64,000 nucleotides of DNA from Streptomyces sp. SAT1 (GCF_001654495.1 NZ_CP015849.1:1261001-1325000), one strand, 5' to 3'. Shown: positions 1 to 13,131, counted from the first letter of the stretch. Notes: generated by a model not told the origin, from the letters alone. Numbers and translations: made by a program.

Positions 1-145
1 CACTGATGTACGGGGTCGCGAGACCGAGGACGGTCGCGTCGACGGCCACCAGCAGCACGGCCAGGACGAGGACGCCGAGCGCGAGCCAGCGGCCCGGTCG
101 CTTCTCCGTCTCCGTCGTGCGGGCCGGCCGCAGGGTGCTGGTCAT
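1..145 (-). CDS. MFS drug-efflux transporter (partial, N-terminus only)
   Basis: Only the first 48 codons lie in the window; the gene runs off the left edge. The reading begins with a short charged cytoplasmic segment followed by one hydrophobic helix (about residues 19-40) containing the sequence AVDATVLGLATPYI. That pattern is typical of TM1 of the 14-TM DHA2 (QacA-like) major facilitator exporters, where the Asp in the VDxT motif is conserved. The start codon overlaps the stop of the upstream TetR gene (ATGA), so the two form an operon, and the exporter is likely induced when a ligand releases the repressor. Substrate cannot be told from this fragment. Confidence 0.7.
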   Translation of the reverse strand, partial: MTSTLRPARTTETEKRPGRWLALGVLVLAVLLVAVDATVLGLATPYIS

Positions 146-708
146 GGTTCCTCTCTCCGTGGTGCGTCCGCGCGCAGTGCGCCGCCGAGCAGCAGCTCGA
201 CCGTCATGTACGTGAAGTCCTTGGGGGCCACGCGGCCCTCGGTCACCGCCCAGGCGGCGGAGGCCAGCAGGCCGAACAGTGCCTCGGTGAGCCAGGCCGG
301 GGTGAGGTCGATGCGGAACTCCCCGCTGTCCTGGCCGCGCCGGAACAGGGTCTCGATCCGCTCGTCGATCCGGGCCCAGCCCGCGTTCACCTCCCCGCCC
401 TCGAACAGCTGGTTCTCGGTGTAGAGGAAGGCCAGCAGGCCGGCCGCGGGCTCGATCGCGCGGACCAGCCGGTGCACCGCGTCCCGCGCGGGCCCCTCGT
501 CCGGGCGGGCCGCGTCCAGCGCGGCCTCGCACTCCTGGATGCCGAGCGCCTCCAGTGCCCGTACGAGCGCGTCACGTCCGGCGAAGTGCCGGTGCAGCGT
601 GGCGCGGCTGATGCCGGCGGCCCTGGCGACCTCGTCCATCGTCGCGGTGGACTTACGGGTCAGCAGGGCCGCGGCACTGCGCAGCACGTGGTCACGATCG
701 ACAGCCAT
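142..708 (-). CDS. TetR/AcrR family transcriptional repressor
   Basis: A 188-residue TetR-type regulator. The N-terminal helix-turn-helix (about residues 20-45, TMDEVARAAGISRATLHRHF) is the diagnostic part; the rest is an alpha-helical ligand domain. I start it at MAVDRDH rather than at the in-frame ATG nine codons upstream, because that ATG lies inside a perfect palindrome that looks like the operator. It overlaps the downstream MFS exporter by 4 nt, the usual repressor-plus-pump arrangement. It probably represses its own operon through the palindrome next to its start. The ligand is unknown. Confidence 0.88.
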   Translation of the reverse strand: MAVDRDHVLRSAAALLTRKSTATMDEVARAAGISRATLHRHFAGRDALVRALEALGIQECEAALDAARPDEGPARDAVHRLVRAIEPAAGLLAFLYTENQLFEGGEVNAGWARIDERIETLFRRGQDSGEFRIDLTPAWLTEALFGLLASAAWAVTEGRVAPKDFTYMTVELLLGGALRADAPRREEP

Positions 709-726
709 GAGACAACCATACACCGA

Positions 727-746
727 ATGAGACATTCATGTCTCAT
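727..746. promoter_or_regulatory. Palindromic operator candidate for the TetR repressor
   Basis: Perfect inverted repeat ATGAGACAT-TC-ATGTCTCAT, 18 nt upstream of the chosen TetR start. Further TGAGAC/GTCTCA half-sites occur at 708-713, 760-765 and 802-807. Perfect symmetry and position beside a TetR gene support an autoregulatory operator. Confidence 0.7.
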
Positions 747-840
747 GAGCGGCATGCGCGTCTCAGTGGTCCGGGCCGGGCGCGGCGCAGGACGTGGGGC
801 GTGAGACGTGGTGCGCGGGACGTGAGAGGACCGTGGGAGA

Positions 841-1812
841 TCAGTGCCAGGGGAGCTGGCCGCGCTGCCGCCAGTACGCCTGCGGCTCCTCGGCCAGGGC
901 GTCGAGGCGGGCCGCCTGCTCGTCGTCCAGGTCGACGGCCGGGGCGTGCAGATTGGAGACGAGCTGGTCGACGGTGGCGGCGCCGGAGAGCACCACGCCC
1001 GCCCAGGGGCGGCGCAGGATCAGGGCGAGGGCGACCGCGTCGCAGCCGTAACCGGTGCTCCGGGCCACCTCGCGCAGGGCCTCGGGCGCGTCGGGGCCGG
1101 CCAGCCGGCCGTTCGCCATGCCCTCCTTGACGATCACGGCGAGCCCCGCGTCGTGCGCCTCGGCGAGGGCGGGCCCGGCGGAGGTCTCCAGGGCGTTGTA
1201 CGTCGACTGGACGGTGCGGAACAGCGGCTCGCCGTCCACGGTCACGGCGAGGGCGGCCCGGATCGCGTCGGCCTGGGCGGGGCCGCTGGTGGAGAAGCCG
1301 ACGGTCAGCCCCGAGGCGGCGGACTCGGCGAGCCGGGCGTGCAGTTCCTTGTCGGTCAGGGCGGGGCTGTCCGGGGTCACCGAGTGGATCTGGTAGAGGT
1401 CGAGCCGGTCGCCGAGCAGCGCGGCGCTCTCGGCGCGCTGGCGCGCGTAGGTGGCCGCGCCGTGGTCCTTGACCTCGTGCTGTGCGGCGTCGGTGCGCCA
1501 GTCGGCCGTGTAGGTGTAGCCCCACTTGCTGCCGACAACGACGTCGTCGATCTCCGGGCGAGCGCGCAGCCAGTCGGCGAGGAACTCCTCGGAGCGGCCG
1601 TAGGAGCGGGCGGCGTCCAGATAGCGCACACCCTGGGCGTAGGCGGCGTCCAGCAGTTCGTGCGTACGGGCGCGCAGGGCGTCCACGGAGCGGTCGGCTC
1701 CGAGGTCGCGGTCCCGGCCCAGGTTGATGTATCCGGGGCGCCCCACGGCGGCCAGGCCCAGGCCGAGGTGGCAGGTGGGGGTGGTGGCTGCGGCCAGTCG
1801 CGCGAAGGGCAT
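841..1812 (-). CDS. Aldo/keto reductase family oxidoreductase
   Basis: A 323-residue (beta/alpha)8 NAD(P)H-dependent aldo/keto reductase. The catalytic tetrad is visible: Asp66 and Tyr71 in YLDAARSYG, Lys96 in VGSKWGY and His143 in LYQIHS. The late motif VVLSGAATVDQL fits the cofactor-phosphate region. Length is typical. I chose MPFARLAAA as the start; an ATG 13 codons upstream is possible but adds a non-conserved tail. It lies 72 bp downstream of argH on the same strand and may be read from it, but no role in arginine synthesis is known for the family. Substrate unknown. Confidence 0.87.
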   Translation of the reverse strand: MPFARLAAATTPTCHLGLGLAAVGRPGYINLGRDRDLGADRSVDALRARTHELLDAAYAQGVRYLDAARSYGRSEEFLADWLRARPEIDDVVVGSKWGYTYTADWRTDAAQHEVKDHGAATYARQRAESAALLGDRLDLYQIHSVTPDSPALTDKELHARLAESAASGLTVGFSTSGPAQADAIRAALAVTVDGEPLFRTVQSTYNALETSAGPALAEAHDAGLAVIVKEGMANGRLAGPDAPEALREVARSTGYGCDAVALALILRRPWAGVVLSGAATVDQLVSNLHAPAVDLDDEQAARLDALAEEPQAYWRQRGQLPWH

Positions 1813-1884
1813 CGCGGGCTCCGTTCGGGTCGGCTCCGTACTGCGGACCAACGTACCCGCGATGCCCTCCCGGGCACGTACCGG

Positions 1885-3394
<1,510 letters not shown>

Positions 3395-3446
3395 TCGAGG
3401 CAGGCCGGTCCGGCGGGGGCCGGGGCGTTCCGGAGCCCTCAATTCC

Positions 3447-3476
3447 TTAGACAGTCGAAAGAGTTGCCCGGATAAT
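3447..3476 (+). promoter_or_regulatory. Promoter of the PNPOx-like gene (leaderless)
   Basis: TTAGAC (3447-3452), 18-bp spacer, GATAAT (3471-3476). The downstream ATG begins 8 nt after the -10 element, where transcription should start, and no convincing ribosome-binding site precedes it. This predicts a leaderless mRNA. Confidence 0.6.
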
Positions 3477-3484
3477 GGGTGGAC

Positions 3485-4081
3485 ATGGGAAAGACGTATG
3501 AGCGCATCGACGGCAGGCTGCGCACCTTCATCGAGGAGCAGCCCCTCTTCTTCACGGCGACCGCACCGCTCTCCGGCGACGGCACGGTCAACCTCTCCCC
3601 CAAGGGCCTCAAGGGCTCCCTCGCGGTGCTCGACGGGCACACCGTGGCCTATCTGGACTTCGCCGGGTCCAACGCGGAGACCGTCGCGCACCTGCGCGAG
3701 AACGGCCGCATCACCCTGATGTGGTGCGCCTTCCAGGGGCCGCCCAACATCGTGCGGGTGCACGGCAGGGGCGAGCCCGTCTTCCGCGACGATCCGCGCT
3801 TCACGGACCTGCTCGCCCGCTTCCCCGGCATCGACCCGGCGTCGCACGGTCTGCGCGCGATCGTCGTCGTGCACGCCGCGCTGATCCGGGACACCTGCGG
3901 CTACGCGGTGCCCTTCATGACCTACGACGAGGACCGCGACCTGCACCGCAGGCGGTTCGCCCGCGAGGACGACGAGTCGCTGGACGCGTACTTCACCAAG
4001 AAGGAGCACATCGCCACCAGCCTGGACGGGCTGCCGGGGCTCCCGCTGCCGCTGCCGCCCACGCCCGCGCAGGCGGGCTGA
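3485..4081 (+). CDS. Pyridoxamine 5'-phosphate oxidase family protein
   Basis: A 198-residue protein with the split-barrel flavin-binding fold: LFFTATAPLSGDGTVNLSPKG near the N-terminus, then ENGRITLMWCAFQGPPNIVRVHGRGEPV, typical of PNPOx-like proteins that bind FMN or F420. The C-terminal third is less conserved and has no known motif. The ATG was chosen over a GTG six bases earlier because it sits at the expected transcription start. It is transcribed divergently from argH and converges with argR, leaving only 13 bp between stops. The family includes F420-dependent reductases and general stress proteins; the substrate cannot be inferred. Confidence 0.85.
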   Translation: MGKTYERIDGRLRTFIEEQPLFFTATAPLSGDGTVNLSPKGLKGSLAVLDGHTVAYLDFAGSNAETVAHLRENGRITLMWCAFQGPPNIVRVHGRGEPVFRDDPRFTDLLARFPGIDPASHGLRAIVVVHAALIRDTCGYAVPFMTYDEDRDLHRRRFAREDDESLDAYFTKKEHIATSLDGLPGLPLPLPPTPAQAG

Positions 4082-4094
4082 GCGGCACCGGCGG

Positions 4095-4646
4095 TCAGTG
4101 GCCGTTCTGGGCCAGGCGCAGCAGATGGTCGGCGAGCGCCTGGCCGCCGGTCGGGTCACGGCTGATCAGCATCAGGGTGTCGTCGCCCGCGATGGTGCCC
4201 AGGATGTCCTGGAGCTCGGCCTGGTCGATCGCGGAGGCCAGGAACTGGGCCGCGCCCGGCGGGGTGCGCAGGACCACGAGGTTCGCCGACGCCTCCGCCG
4301 AGATCAGCAGCTCCTGGGAGAGCCGCCGCATCCGCTCCTCCTTGGCGGACTCGCCCAGCGGCGCGCGCGGGGTGCGGAAGCCGCCCTCGCTGGGGACCGC
4401 GTAGATGAGGTCGCCCTCGTTGTTGCGGATCTTCACCGCGTTCAGCTCGTCCAGGTCGCGGGAGAGCGTCGCCTGGGTGACGCTCAGCCCGTCGTCCGCC
4501 AGCAGCTTCGCCAACTGGCTCTGCGAGCGCACCGGTTGCCGGTTGAGGATGTCCACGATCCGGCGGTGGCGTGCGGTGCGGGTCTGCGGCAGGGCGGGCC
4601 CGGCGCCCGACGCGTCGGTGTGCCCGTGGTCCTGTGCCTGACTCAT
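4095..4646 (-). CDS. argR: Arginine repressor ArgR
   Basis: Hexameric arginine-dependent repressor. The N-terminal winged helix (about residues 25-95) contains [29 protein letters not shown], with the conserved SR of the recognition helix. The C-terminal oligomerisation domain ends in the arginine-binding [12 protein letters not shown] motif. The first roughly 25 residues are a variable low-complexity tail. It is the last gene of the arg operon, 19 bp after argD, so the repressor is made with the enzymes it controls. Candidate target boxes lie before argC and argH. Confidence 0.96.
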   Translation of the reverse strand: MSQAQDHGHTDASGAGPALPQTRTARHRRIVDILNRQPVRSQSQLAKLLADDGLSVTQATLSRDLDELNAVKIRNNEGDLIYAVPSEGGFRTPRAPLGESAKEERMRRLSQELLISAEASANLVVLRTPPGAAQFLASAIDQAELQDILGTIAGDDTLMLISRDPTGGQALADHLLRLAQNGH

Positions 4647-4665
4647 CGTCGTCCCATTCTCCGGA

Positions 4666-5850
4666 TCATGCGTCCCCGTCGGTGGTGTCCAGGATGCCGG
4701 GCAGCGCCCGCAGGAACGCGTCCACGTCGTCGTCGCCGAGGTTCAGCGGCGGCATCAGCCGGACGACGTCGGGTGCGGGCGCGTTCACGAGGAAGCCGGC
4801 CTCCTGGGCCGCCTGCTGCGCCCGCGGCGCGTACGGCCCGGTGAGCACGATACCCAGGAGCAGGCCCGCGCCCCTGACGTGGTCGACGAGCGGGTGGCCG
4901 AGGGACTCGACGCCCTCGCGCAGCCGTTCGCTCTGCCGCTTGACGTTGTCCAGCAGCCCTTCGCCGGCGATGGTGTCCAGGACGGCGAGTCCGGCGGCGC
5001 AGGCCACCGGGTTGCCGCCGAAGGTGGTGCCGTGCTGGCCCGGCTGGAGCAGCTCGGCGGCCCGGCCGAAGGCGACGGTCGCGCCGAGCGGCAGCCCGCC
5101 GCCCAGCCCCTTGGCGAGGGTGACGACGTCCGGCAGGACGCCCTCGTGGGCCTGGTACTCGAACCAGTGCCCGGTGCGGCCGACGCCGGTCTGCACCTCG
5201 TCCAGGACGAGCAGCGCGCCGGTGGCGGCGGTGATGGCGCGGGCCGCCTTCAGATAGCCGGGGGGCGGGACGACCACGCCGTTCTCGCCCTGGACCGGCT
5301 CGATGATCACCAGCGCGGTGTCCTCGGTGACCGCGGCGGCCAGCGCCTGCGCGTCGCCGTAGGGCACATGGGTGACGTCGCCGGGCAGCGGCAGGAAGGG
5401 CTCCTGCTTGCCGGGCTGGCCGGTCAGCGCCAGGGCGCCCATGGTGCGGCCGTGGAAACCGCCCTCGGTGGCGACCATGCCGGTGCGCCCGGTGAGCCGG
5501 CCGATCTTGAAGGCGCCCTCGTTGGCCTCGGCGCCGGAGTTGCAGAAGAACACCTTGCCGTCGCGGCCGAAGTGCTGGAGGAGCCGTTCGGCGAGGGCGA
5601 CGGGCGGCTCGGCGACGAACAGGTTGGAGACATGGCCGAGCGAGGCGATCTGCCGGCTCACGGCCTCGACGACCGCCGGGTGGGCGTGGCCGAGCGCGTT
5701 GACGGCGATGCCGCCGACGAAGTCCACGTACTCCTTGCCGTCGGCATCCCACAGCCGGGTGCCCGCGCCGCGGACCAGGGGCAGGCGCGGCGTGCCGTAG
5801 TTGTTCATCAGCGCGCCCTGCCAGCGGGCGGTCAGTTCCGCGTTGCTCAC
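4666..5850 (-). CDS. argD: Acetylornithine aminotransferase
   Basis: PLP-dependent class III aminotransferase, 394 residues, converting N-acetylglutamate 5-semialdehyde to N-acetylornithine with glutamate as donor. Visible motifs are [17 protein letters not shown] (phosphate pocket), [15 protein letters not shown] (Asp contacting the pyridine nitrogen) and [16 protein letters not shown] (Schiff-base Lys). The GTG start overlaps the argB stop (GTGA), indicating translational coupling. Length is standard. Related enzymes can also act on succinyldiaminopimelate; operon position makes the arginine role firm. Confidence 0.96.
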   Translation of the reverse strand: MSNAELTARWQGALMNNYGTPRLPLVRGAGTRLWDADGKEYVDFVGGIAVNALGHAHPAVVEAVSRQIASLGHVSNLFVAEPPVALAERLLQHFGRDGKVFFCNSGAEANEGAFKIGRLTGRTGMVATEGGFHGRTMGALALTGQPGKQEPFLPLPGDVTHVPYGDAQALAAAVTEDTALVIIEPVQGENGVVVPPPGYLKAARAITAATGALLVLDEVQTGVGRTGHWFEYQAHEGVLPDVVTLAKGLGGGLPLGATVAFGRAAELLQPGQHGTTFGGNPVACAAGLAVLDTIAGEGLLDNVKRQSERLREGVESLGHPLVDHVRGAGLLLGIVLTGPYAPRAQQAAQEAGFLVNAPAPDVVRLMPPLNLGDDDVDAFLRALPGILDTTDGDA

Positions 5851-6745
5851 GACTTCCCCTCTTCGTCCGGCACGACCATCGTGCCGATGCCCTCGTCGGT
5901 GAAGATCTCCAGCAGGATCGAGTGCTGGACCCGGCCGTCGATGACGCGGGCGGTGTTCACCCCGCCCCGCACGGCGTGCAGACAGCCCCGCATCTTCGGC
6001 ACCATGCCGGCGGACAGGTCGGGCAGCAGCTTCTCCAGCTGGCTCGCGGTGAGCCGGCTGATCACCTCGTCGGAGTCCGGCCAGTCCTCGTAGAGGCCCT
6101 CGACGTCGGTGAGGACCATGAGGGTCTCGGCGCCCAGTGCCGCAGCGAGTGCCGCAGCCGCCGTATCAGCATTGACGTTGTAGACATGTCCGTCGTCCTC
6201 GGAGCGGGCGATCGAGGAGACGACCGGGATGCGGCCGTCGGCGAGCAGGGCCTCGATCGCGCCGGTGTCGATGGCGGTGATCTCCCCGACCCGTCCGATG
6301 TCGACCGGTTCGCCGTCGATCTCGGGGACGTGCCGGGTGGCGGTGATGGTGTGCGCGTCCTCGCCGGTGAGGCCGACGGCGAGCGGACCGTGCTGGTTGA
6401 GCAGGCCGACCAGCTCGCGCTGGACCTGCCCGGCCAGCACCATCCGTACGACGTCCATGGCCTCCTCGCTGGTGACGCGCAGGCCCGCCTTGAACTCGCT
6501 GACGATGCCGTGCCGGTCCAGGGCCGCGCTGATCTGCGGGCCGCCGCCGTGCACGACGACCGGCTTGAGGCCGGCGTGCCGCAGGAACACCACGTCCTGG
6601 GCGAACGCCGCCTTCAGCTCCTCGTCGACCATCGCGTTGCCGCCGAACTTGATGACCACCGTCCTGCCGTGGTGGCGGGTCAGCCAGGGCAGCGCCTCGA
6701 TGAGGATCTTCGCCTTCGGCAGGGCCGTGTGCCTGCGGGTCGTGG

Positions 6746-6749
<4 letters not shown>
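5847..6749 (-). CDS. argB: Acetylglutamate kinase
   Basis: Phosphorylates N-acetylglutamate with ATP, the second arginine-pathway step. The 300-residue amino-acid-kinase fold shows [10 protein letters not shown] (phosphate-binding Lys and Gly-rich loop), [12 protein letters not shown] (substrate loop) and [22 protein letters not shown] near the nucleotide site. The N-terminal extension [22 protein letters not shown] corresponds to the helix that forms arginine-inhibited hexamers in other bacteria, so feedback inhibition by arginine is likely (inference). ATG overlaps the argJ stop. Confidence 0.97.
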
Positions 6750-8966
<2,217 letters not shown>

Positions 8967-8973
<7 letters not shown>

Positions 8974-9371
8974 ATCCGGCCTTCCCGGACCGGGTCCCCC
9001 TTGGGAAGCATGATCCACCGGGAGACGACGAAGGTCACCGGGATCGCCGCCGCCGAGGCGAGCAGCGGGGCGAACCTGCTCCCGGCGTGCAGCACGTCGA
9101 CGATCACATAGACCCCCACCGTGGTGATCACGAAATTGGCGGCGTTGGTGAGCGGGAACAGCAGGAATTTCCGCCAGGTCGGCCGGGTGCGATAAGTGAA
9201 ACGCGCGTTCAGGAAGAAAGAACCGATCATGCTGAGGAAGAACGCCAGGACATGCGCGAGGAGATAAGGAAGACGTGTGAGGAACAACAGATAGAGAATG
9301 TAGTACGTCGCCGTGTTCAGGACGCCGACCACGGCGAAAGTGACGATCTGCCTCGCCATCGGGTTACGCAT
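8967..9371 (-). CDS. GtrA family membrane protein (putative lipid-linked sugar flippase)
   Basis: A 134-residue protein with four predicted membrane helices (about 8-30, 36-56, 72-95 and 100-120) and the family motif FAVVGVLNTATYYILYLLF near the start. GtrA/GtcA proteins are thought to flip undecaprenyl-phosphate-linked sugars across the membrane for wall or teichoic-acid glycosylation. The start codon overlaps the stop of the GT2 gene by 1 nt (TGATG), which fits a coupled GtrB-GtrA pair. Substrate sugar unknown. It precedes argC, and read-through into the arginine operon is possible. Confidence 0.88.
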
Positions 9372-10321
9372 CAGGGAATGAGATCCTTCGTCCGCTCCAC
9401 GTTGCTCTCCTTCACCAGGAAGTGCGGGCGGCCCTTGACCTCGTAGTAGATGCGGCCGGTGTACTCCCCGATGACCCCCAGCATGACCATCTGCACGCCC
9501 GCGAGCGCCGTGACGGCCGTGATGATGGTGACATAGCCCGGGGTCTGCACGCCGTTGACGAGCGCCGCGCCCACGATCCACGCGGTGTAGAGCCCGGCGC
9601 ACAGCAGCAGCCACATACCCAGGTGCAGCGCGGCGCGCAGCGGCCTGTTGTTGAACGAGAGCAGCCCGTCCAGACCGTAGTTCAGCAGCGACTTCAGCGT
9701 CCAGGAGCTGCTGCCGTGCTCGCGCACCGCGTTCTCGTACTCGAAGGTGGTGGTGGGGAAGCCCACCCAGGCGAACAGGCCCTTGGAGAAGCGGTTGTAC
9801 TCGGTCAGCCCCAGCACCGCGTCCACCACGCGCCGCGACAGCAGCCGGAAGTCGCCCACGCCGTCCTTGAGTTCCACGTCGACCAGGCGGTTGACCAGCC
9901 GGTAGTACAGGCGCGCGGTGAGGGTGCGGGTGACCCGGTCGCCCTTCCGGCTGCGCCGGGCCAGGACCTGGTCGTAGCCCTGACCGCGCAGTTCGACCAT
10001 GCGGTGGATCAGCTCCGGCGGGTGCTGGAGGTCGGCGTCCATGACGACCACCGAGTCCCCCGTGGCGTGGCGCAGGCCCGCCAGCAGGGCGGCCTCCTTG
10101 CCGAAGTTGCGGCTGAAGGAGACGTAGCGCACCCGCGGGTCGGCGGCGGCCAGTTGCTGGAGCAGCGGGAGCGTGCGGTCGCGGCTGCCGTCGTCGACGT
10201 ACACGAACTCCATGTCGTGGCCGAGCGGCAGCAGGTCGTCGGCGACCTGCTGGACGGCCTCGTGGAAGCGTTCGATGACGTCTTCCTCGTTGTAGCAGGG
10301 TGCGACGATCGAGATGAGCAT
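9371..10321 (-). CDS. GT2 polyprenyl-phosphate glycosyltransferase (GtrB/CsbB-like)
   Basis: A 316-residue inverting GT-A glycosyltransferase of the dolichol-phosphate-mannose-synthase type. SIVAPCYNEEDVI starts the nucleotide-binding fold, FVYVDDGSRD and VVVMDADLQHPPE carry the acidic and DxD-like metal-binding residues, and ELKDGVGDFRLLSRR is the conserved acceptor-side region. Two C-terminal helices (about 230-255 and 265-290) anchor it in the membrane. It likely loads a sugar nucleotide onto undecaprenyl phosphate on the cytoplasmic face. It lies 23 bp after the YfhO-like gene and is coupled to the GtrA-like gene. Confidence 0.9.
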   Translation of the reverse strand: MLISIVAPCYNEEDVIERFHEAVQQVADDLLPLGHDMEFVYVDDGSRDRTLPLLQQLAAADPRVRYVSFSRNFGKEAALLAGLRHATGDSVVVMDADLQHPPELIHRMVELRGQGYDQVLARRSRKGDRVTRTLTARLYYRLVNRLVDVELKDGVGDFRLLSRRVVDAVLGLTEYNRFSKGLFAWVGFPTTTFEYENAVREHGSSSWTLKSLLNYGLDGLLSFNNRPLRAALHLGMWLLLCAGLYTAWIVGAALVNGVQTPGYVTIITAVTALAGVQMVMLGVIGEYTGRIYYEVKGRPHFLVKESNVERTKDLIP

Positions 10322-10344
10322 GTTCTCCCCCCGGGAGGACGGCG

Positions 10345-13131
10345 TCACAGAGCGCTGGTCGCGCGCTCGCGCGGGTGGGTGGACGTTCGGGACGGGTCGG
10401 GGCGGCCGGGAAGCCGCCTGCGGCGGACGGCGCCGAGGACGCCCAGAAGGGCCAGGACCAGCAGCGAGGCACCGCCGACGGCGGCCCCCAGTCGCAGGCC
10501 GGGTGGATGGAAGGTGCAGGTGAGGCTGGTCGCGGAGCCGTCCAGCGGCACGGCGATCAGGCCGTAGTACTGCTCGGCGGGCACCGCGGCCCTCCCGCCT
10601 GCGGCGCACCGCCAGCCGGCGATCCGGGGCACCGCGACGACGGCGGTGCCGGTGCTGCCGGCCGGGAGCCGGGCGTGCAGCGTGCCGCCGGAGACGCTCA
10701 CCTCGCTCGCGCCGGTGGCCTTGAGACGCCGCACGGCGGCGGCCAGCCGGGCGGTGTCCAGGCAGCCGACCGCGCCGTCCGGGACCGTTCCGTTCCCCTC
10801 GACGGTCAGGTCGATCCGGAACCGCCCGCCGGCCGGAACCGTGCCGAGCCGCTGCATGGCGGCGATCTTCGCGGCGGTCGCCGTGAAGCGCGCGACGGGG
10901 CGCCGACCGCCCGGCGGGCCGCCGGCCAGTCGCGCGGTGCCCGAGAAGTGCGGTGCCCACAGATACGCCTCGCTGCCCGCGGGACAGCGGCCCGTGATCG
11001 TCGGGACACCCGCCGGGACGCCGGTGTGCGGCTTCCTGAGGACCACTCCGAGAAGGCCGTCCCCGGCGCGCGGGGGCTGCCTGCCGTCCCCGGTGCGTAC
11101 GGTGACGGACGGCACGGTGTAGACCTCGGCGCCCAGCAGGACCTCCTGGTTGCGGTAGGGCGACGGGCCGAGGGCGGACACCTTGGGTTCGGCTGCCGGG
11201 ACGCCGGTGCCGGAGGGGCGGACGGTGACCAGCGGGGGCACGTCCTGCCGGGTGACCGTCACCGGGGCGCGGTCCCTCGGGTTCCAGCGCTGGTGCTGGT
11301 CCGGCGGTGAGTGCAGTCTCGCCCCGATGGAGAAGAGGGCGTCCGTGACGGGGTTGTCCAGGCTCTGCACGCTCCGGCCGCGGGAGGTCATGCCGTCGCC
11401 GAGGGCGGCCAGCAGGCGGCTGAGGACGTCCGCGGTCATGCTGCTGTAGTACTGGGCGCCCTGGCCGCCGACCATCAGCGGATCGTTGCCCACGGTCTGT
11501 TCCCGGCCCGGGTCGGTGCGATAGCGCGGCCAGCCGTCGACGCGGGCGACCGCCTCGGACTGCTGCCGCTGCCGGGCCCCCCAGGGGGCGTAGTCGTCCA
11601 TCCGGTCGAGCCGGAGCCGGGTGTCCACGGCCGAGGTGGCCGCGGCCTCGCCGAACTGCGCCCCTACCAGCAGCACCACCGCGGCGCCCGCGAGCAGGCC
11701 GCGGCGACGGCGCCGGTCGGCGGGTGCCGGGCCGTCCGGCGAGGCGGGCGGGTGCGTGTCCGGCGCGGCGGGGGGCGGCGAGACGGGCGGGTGCGTGTCC
11801 GGCGCGGCGGGGGGCGGCGAGACGGGCGGGGGCGCGTCGGGCGCCTGTGTCCGCCCCGCCCGGCCGAGCAGATACAGGCCGCCCAGGGCGGCGGCGGCCG
11901 TGACACCCAGGACCGGCCAGACGTAGGGGCGGATCAGGCCGCTGCCGCTCGCCACCGCGGCGATCAGCGCGAGCAGGACGGCGGCGGCGCCCAGCGCCCG
12001 CGGACCGGGCACACCGCGGGCGAGGCTGTGCCAGGCCGCGATCACCAGCAGCCCGCACAGGACGAACGACTGGCGGTAGGGGCTGCCGTTCGGCGTGGAG
12101 AAGGCGTGCCAGGCCAGATGGGTCGGCGTCCACTGCATGGACAGCAGCACGGCGACCACCAGCAGGCTCCACCCGGCACGCACCCGCTGGGGCACCCCCC
12201 GGTGGAAGGGCAGGGCGAGGGCGAGCAGCAGGGTCAGGGTGCCGACGTAGAGGGCGGGGGTGCTGAAGGCGTACGTGGTCGGCATCAGGCGGGCCAGCAC
12301 GTCCTCGGCGGCCGCCGGACGGAACTGCCGCTCGGTGCCCGGGAAGGCGTGCTTGGTGCCGAAGTAGACCACCGTCACCAGCGGTGCGGCCAGGCCGACG
12401 CCGAGGGCCACGGTCGCCGCCGCCCGCCCCAGCACCGCCGGTGCGCGCCGGCGCCATGACCCGGCGAGCCACAGCCGCAGCAGCAGCACCAGAGCGGCGC
12501 CGAGCGTGGCCATGTAGGCGGTGTAGAAGTTGGCGATCCAGGCGAGCGCCACGATCAGCACGCCCAGCGGCCCGCGCCGGCCGCTCAGCGCCCACTCCCC
12601 CACCAGGCACAGCAGCGGCAGCGCGATCAGACCGTCGAGCCACATCGGGTTGTAGGAGCCGTCCGCCAGGGACCAGCCGCACAGGGCGTACGCGGCACCC
12701 ATCAGGCCCGCCCCCCACCAGCGGCCGGGACGCAGCCGCAGCAGCAGCCAGGCCATGGCCGCGCCGGCGGTCGCCGTCTTCAGCACGGTGATCACGTACA
12801 CCGCGAGATCGATCTCGTCCCTCGGGAACACCGCGACGAGCAGGGCGAACGGACTGCCGAGGTACGTCCCGAGGTCGGGCAGGAAGCTGGAGCCGAAACC
12901 CGACTGCCAGTTGAGGAACAGGCCGCCGTCGGCCCGCCCGTGCAGCAGGTCCCAGAGGTGGGCGTGGAAGGGCACGTACTGGTTGCCCAGGTCGTTGACC
13001 TCCCGTGTGCGGGGGCCGAACGGATAACTGCGGGCGAGGACATCGGCGGCGCAGAGCACGGCGACGGTGATTGCCGCGGCGAGGAATGCGGCAGCCTGCC
13101 GCGGCTTGCCCCGCAGAGTCGGGCGGTTCAT
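10345..13131 (-). CDS. YfhO family large membrane protein (putative GT-C glycosyltransferase)
   Basis: A 928-residue protein with a dozen or more hydrophobic segments in its first 450 residues, then an extracytoplasmic domain and a final helix near residues 890-910. The early part (NDLGNQYVPFHAHLWDLLHG, LNWQSGFGSSFLPDLGTYLGSPF) matches the YfhO family, where acidic residues in the first loop suggest GT-C catalysis. In Bacillus and Listeria, YfhO-type proteins transfer the lipid-linked sugar made by a CsbB/GtrB enzyme to teichoic acid. Here YfhO, GT2 and GtrA form one operon, so the same chemistry on a wall polymer is a fair inference. A Pro/Ala linker near residue 450 contains a 13-residue tandem repeat. 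Confidence 0.82.
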   Translation of the reverse strand: MNRPTLRGKPRQAAAFLAAAITVAVLCAADVLARSYPFGPRTREVNDLGNQYVPFHAHLWDLLHGRADGGLFLNWQSGFGSSFLPDLGTYLGSPFALLVAVFPRDEIDLAVYVITVLKTATAGAAMAWLLLRLRPGRWWGAGLMGAAYALCGWSLADGSYNPMWLDGLIALPLLCLVGEWALSGRRGPLGVLIVALAWIANFYTAYMATLGAALVLLLRLWLAGSWRRRAPAVLGRAAATVALGVGLAAPLVTVVYFGTKHAFPGTERQFRPAAAEDVLARLMPTTYAFSTPALYVGTLTLLLALALPFHRGVPQRVRAGWSLLVVAVLLSMQWTPTHLAWHAFSTPNGSPYRQSFVLCGLLVIAAWHSLARGVPGPRALGAAAVLLALIAAVASGSGLIRPYVWPVLGVTAAAALGGLYLLGRAGRTQAPDAPPPVSPPPAAPDTHPPVSPPPAAPDTHPPASPDGPAPADRRRRRGLLAGAAVVLLVGAQFGEAAATSAVDTRLRLDRMDDYAPWGARQRQQSEAVARVDGWPRYRTDPGREQTVGNDPLMVGGQGAQYYSSMTADVLSRLLAALGDGMTSRGRSVQSLDNPVTDALFSIGARLHSPPDQHQRWNPRDRAPVTVTRQDVPPLVTVRPSGTGVPAAEPKVSALGPSPYRNQEVLLGAEVYTVPSVTVRTGDGRQPPRAGDGLLGVVLRKPHTGVPAGVPTITGRCPAGSEAYLWAPHFSGTARLAGGPPGGRRPVARFTATAAKIAAMQRLGTVPAGGRFRIDLTVEGNGTVPDGAVGCLDTARLAAAVRRLKATGASEVSVSGGTLHARLPAGSTGTAVVAVPRIAGWRCAAGGRAAVPAEQYYGLIAVPLDGSATSLTCTFHPPGLRLGAAVGGASLLVLALLGVLGAVRRRRLPGRPDPSRTSTHPRERATSAL
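11745..11822. repeat. 39-bp tandem repeat, two copies, inside the YfhO-like gene
   Basis: Two identical 39-bp units encode 13 residues each (DTHPPVSPPPAAP-type) in a linker between membrane helices; a third, degraded unit follows. The period is a multiple of three, so copy-number change would keep the frame. Confidence 0.85.
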
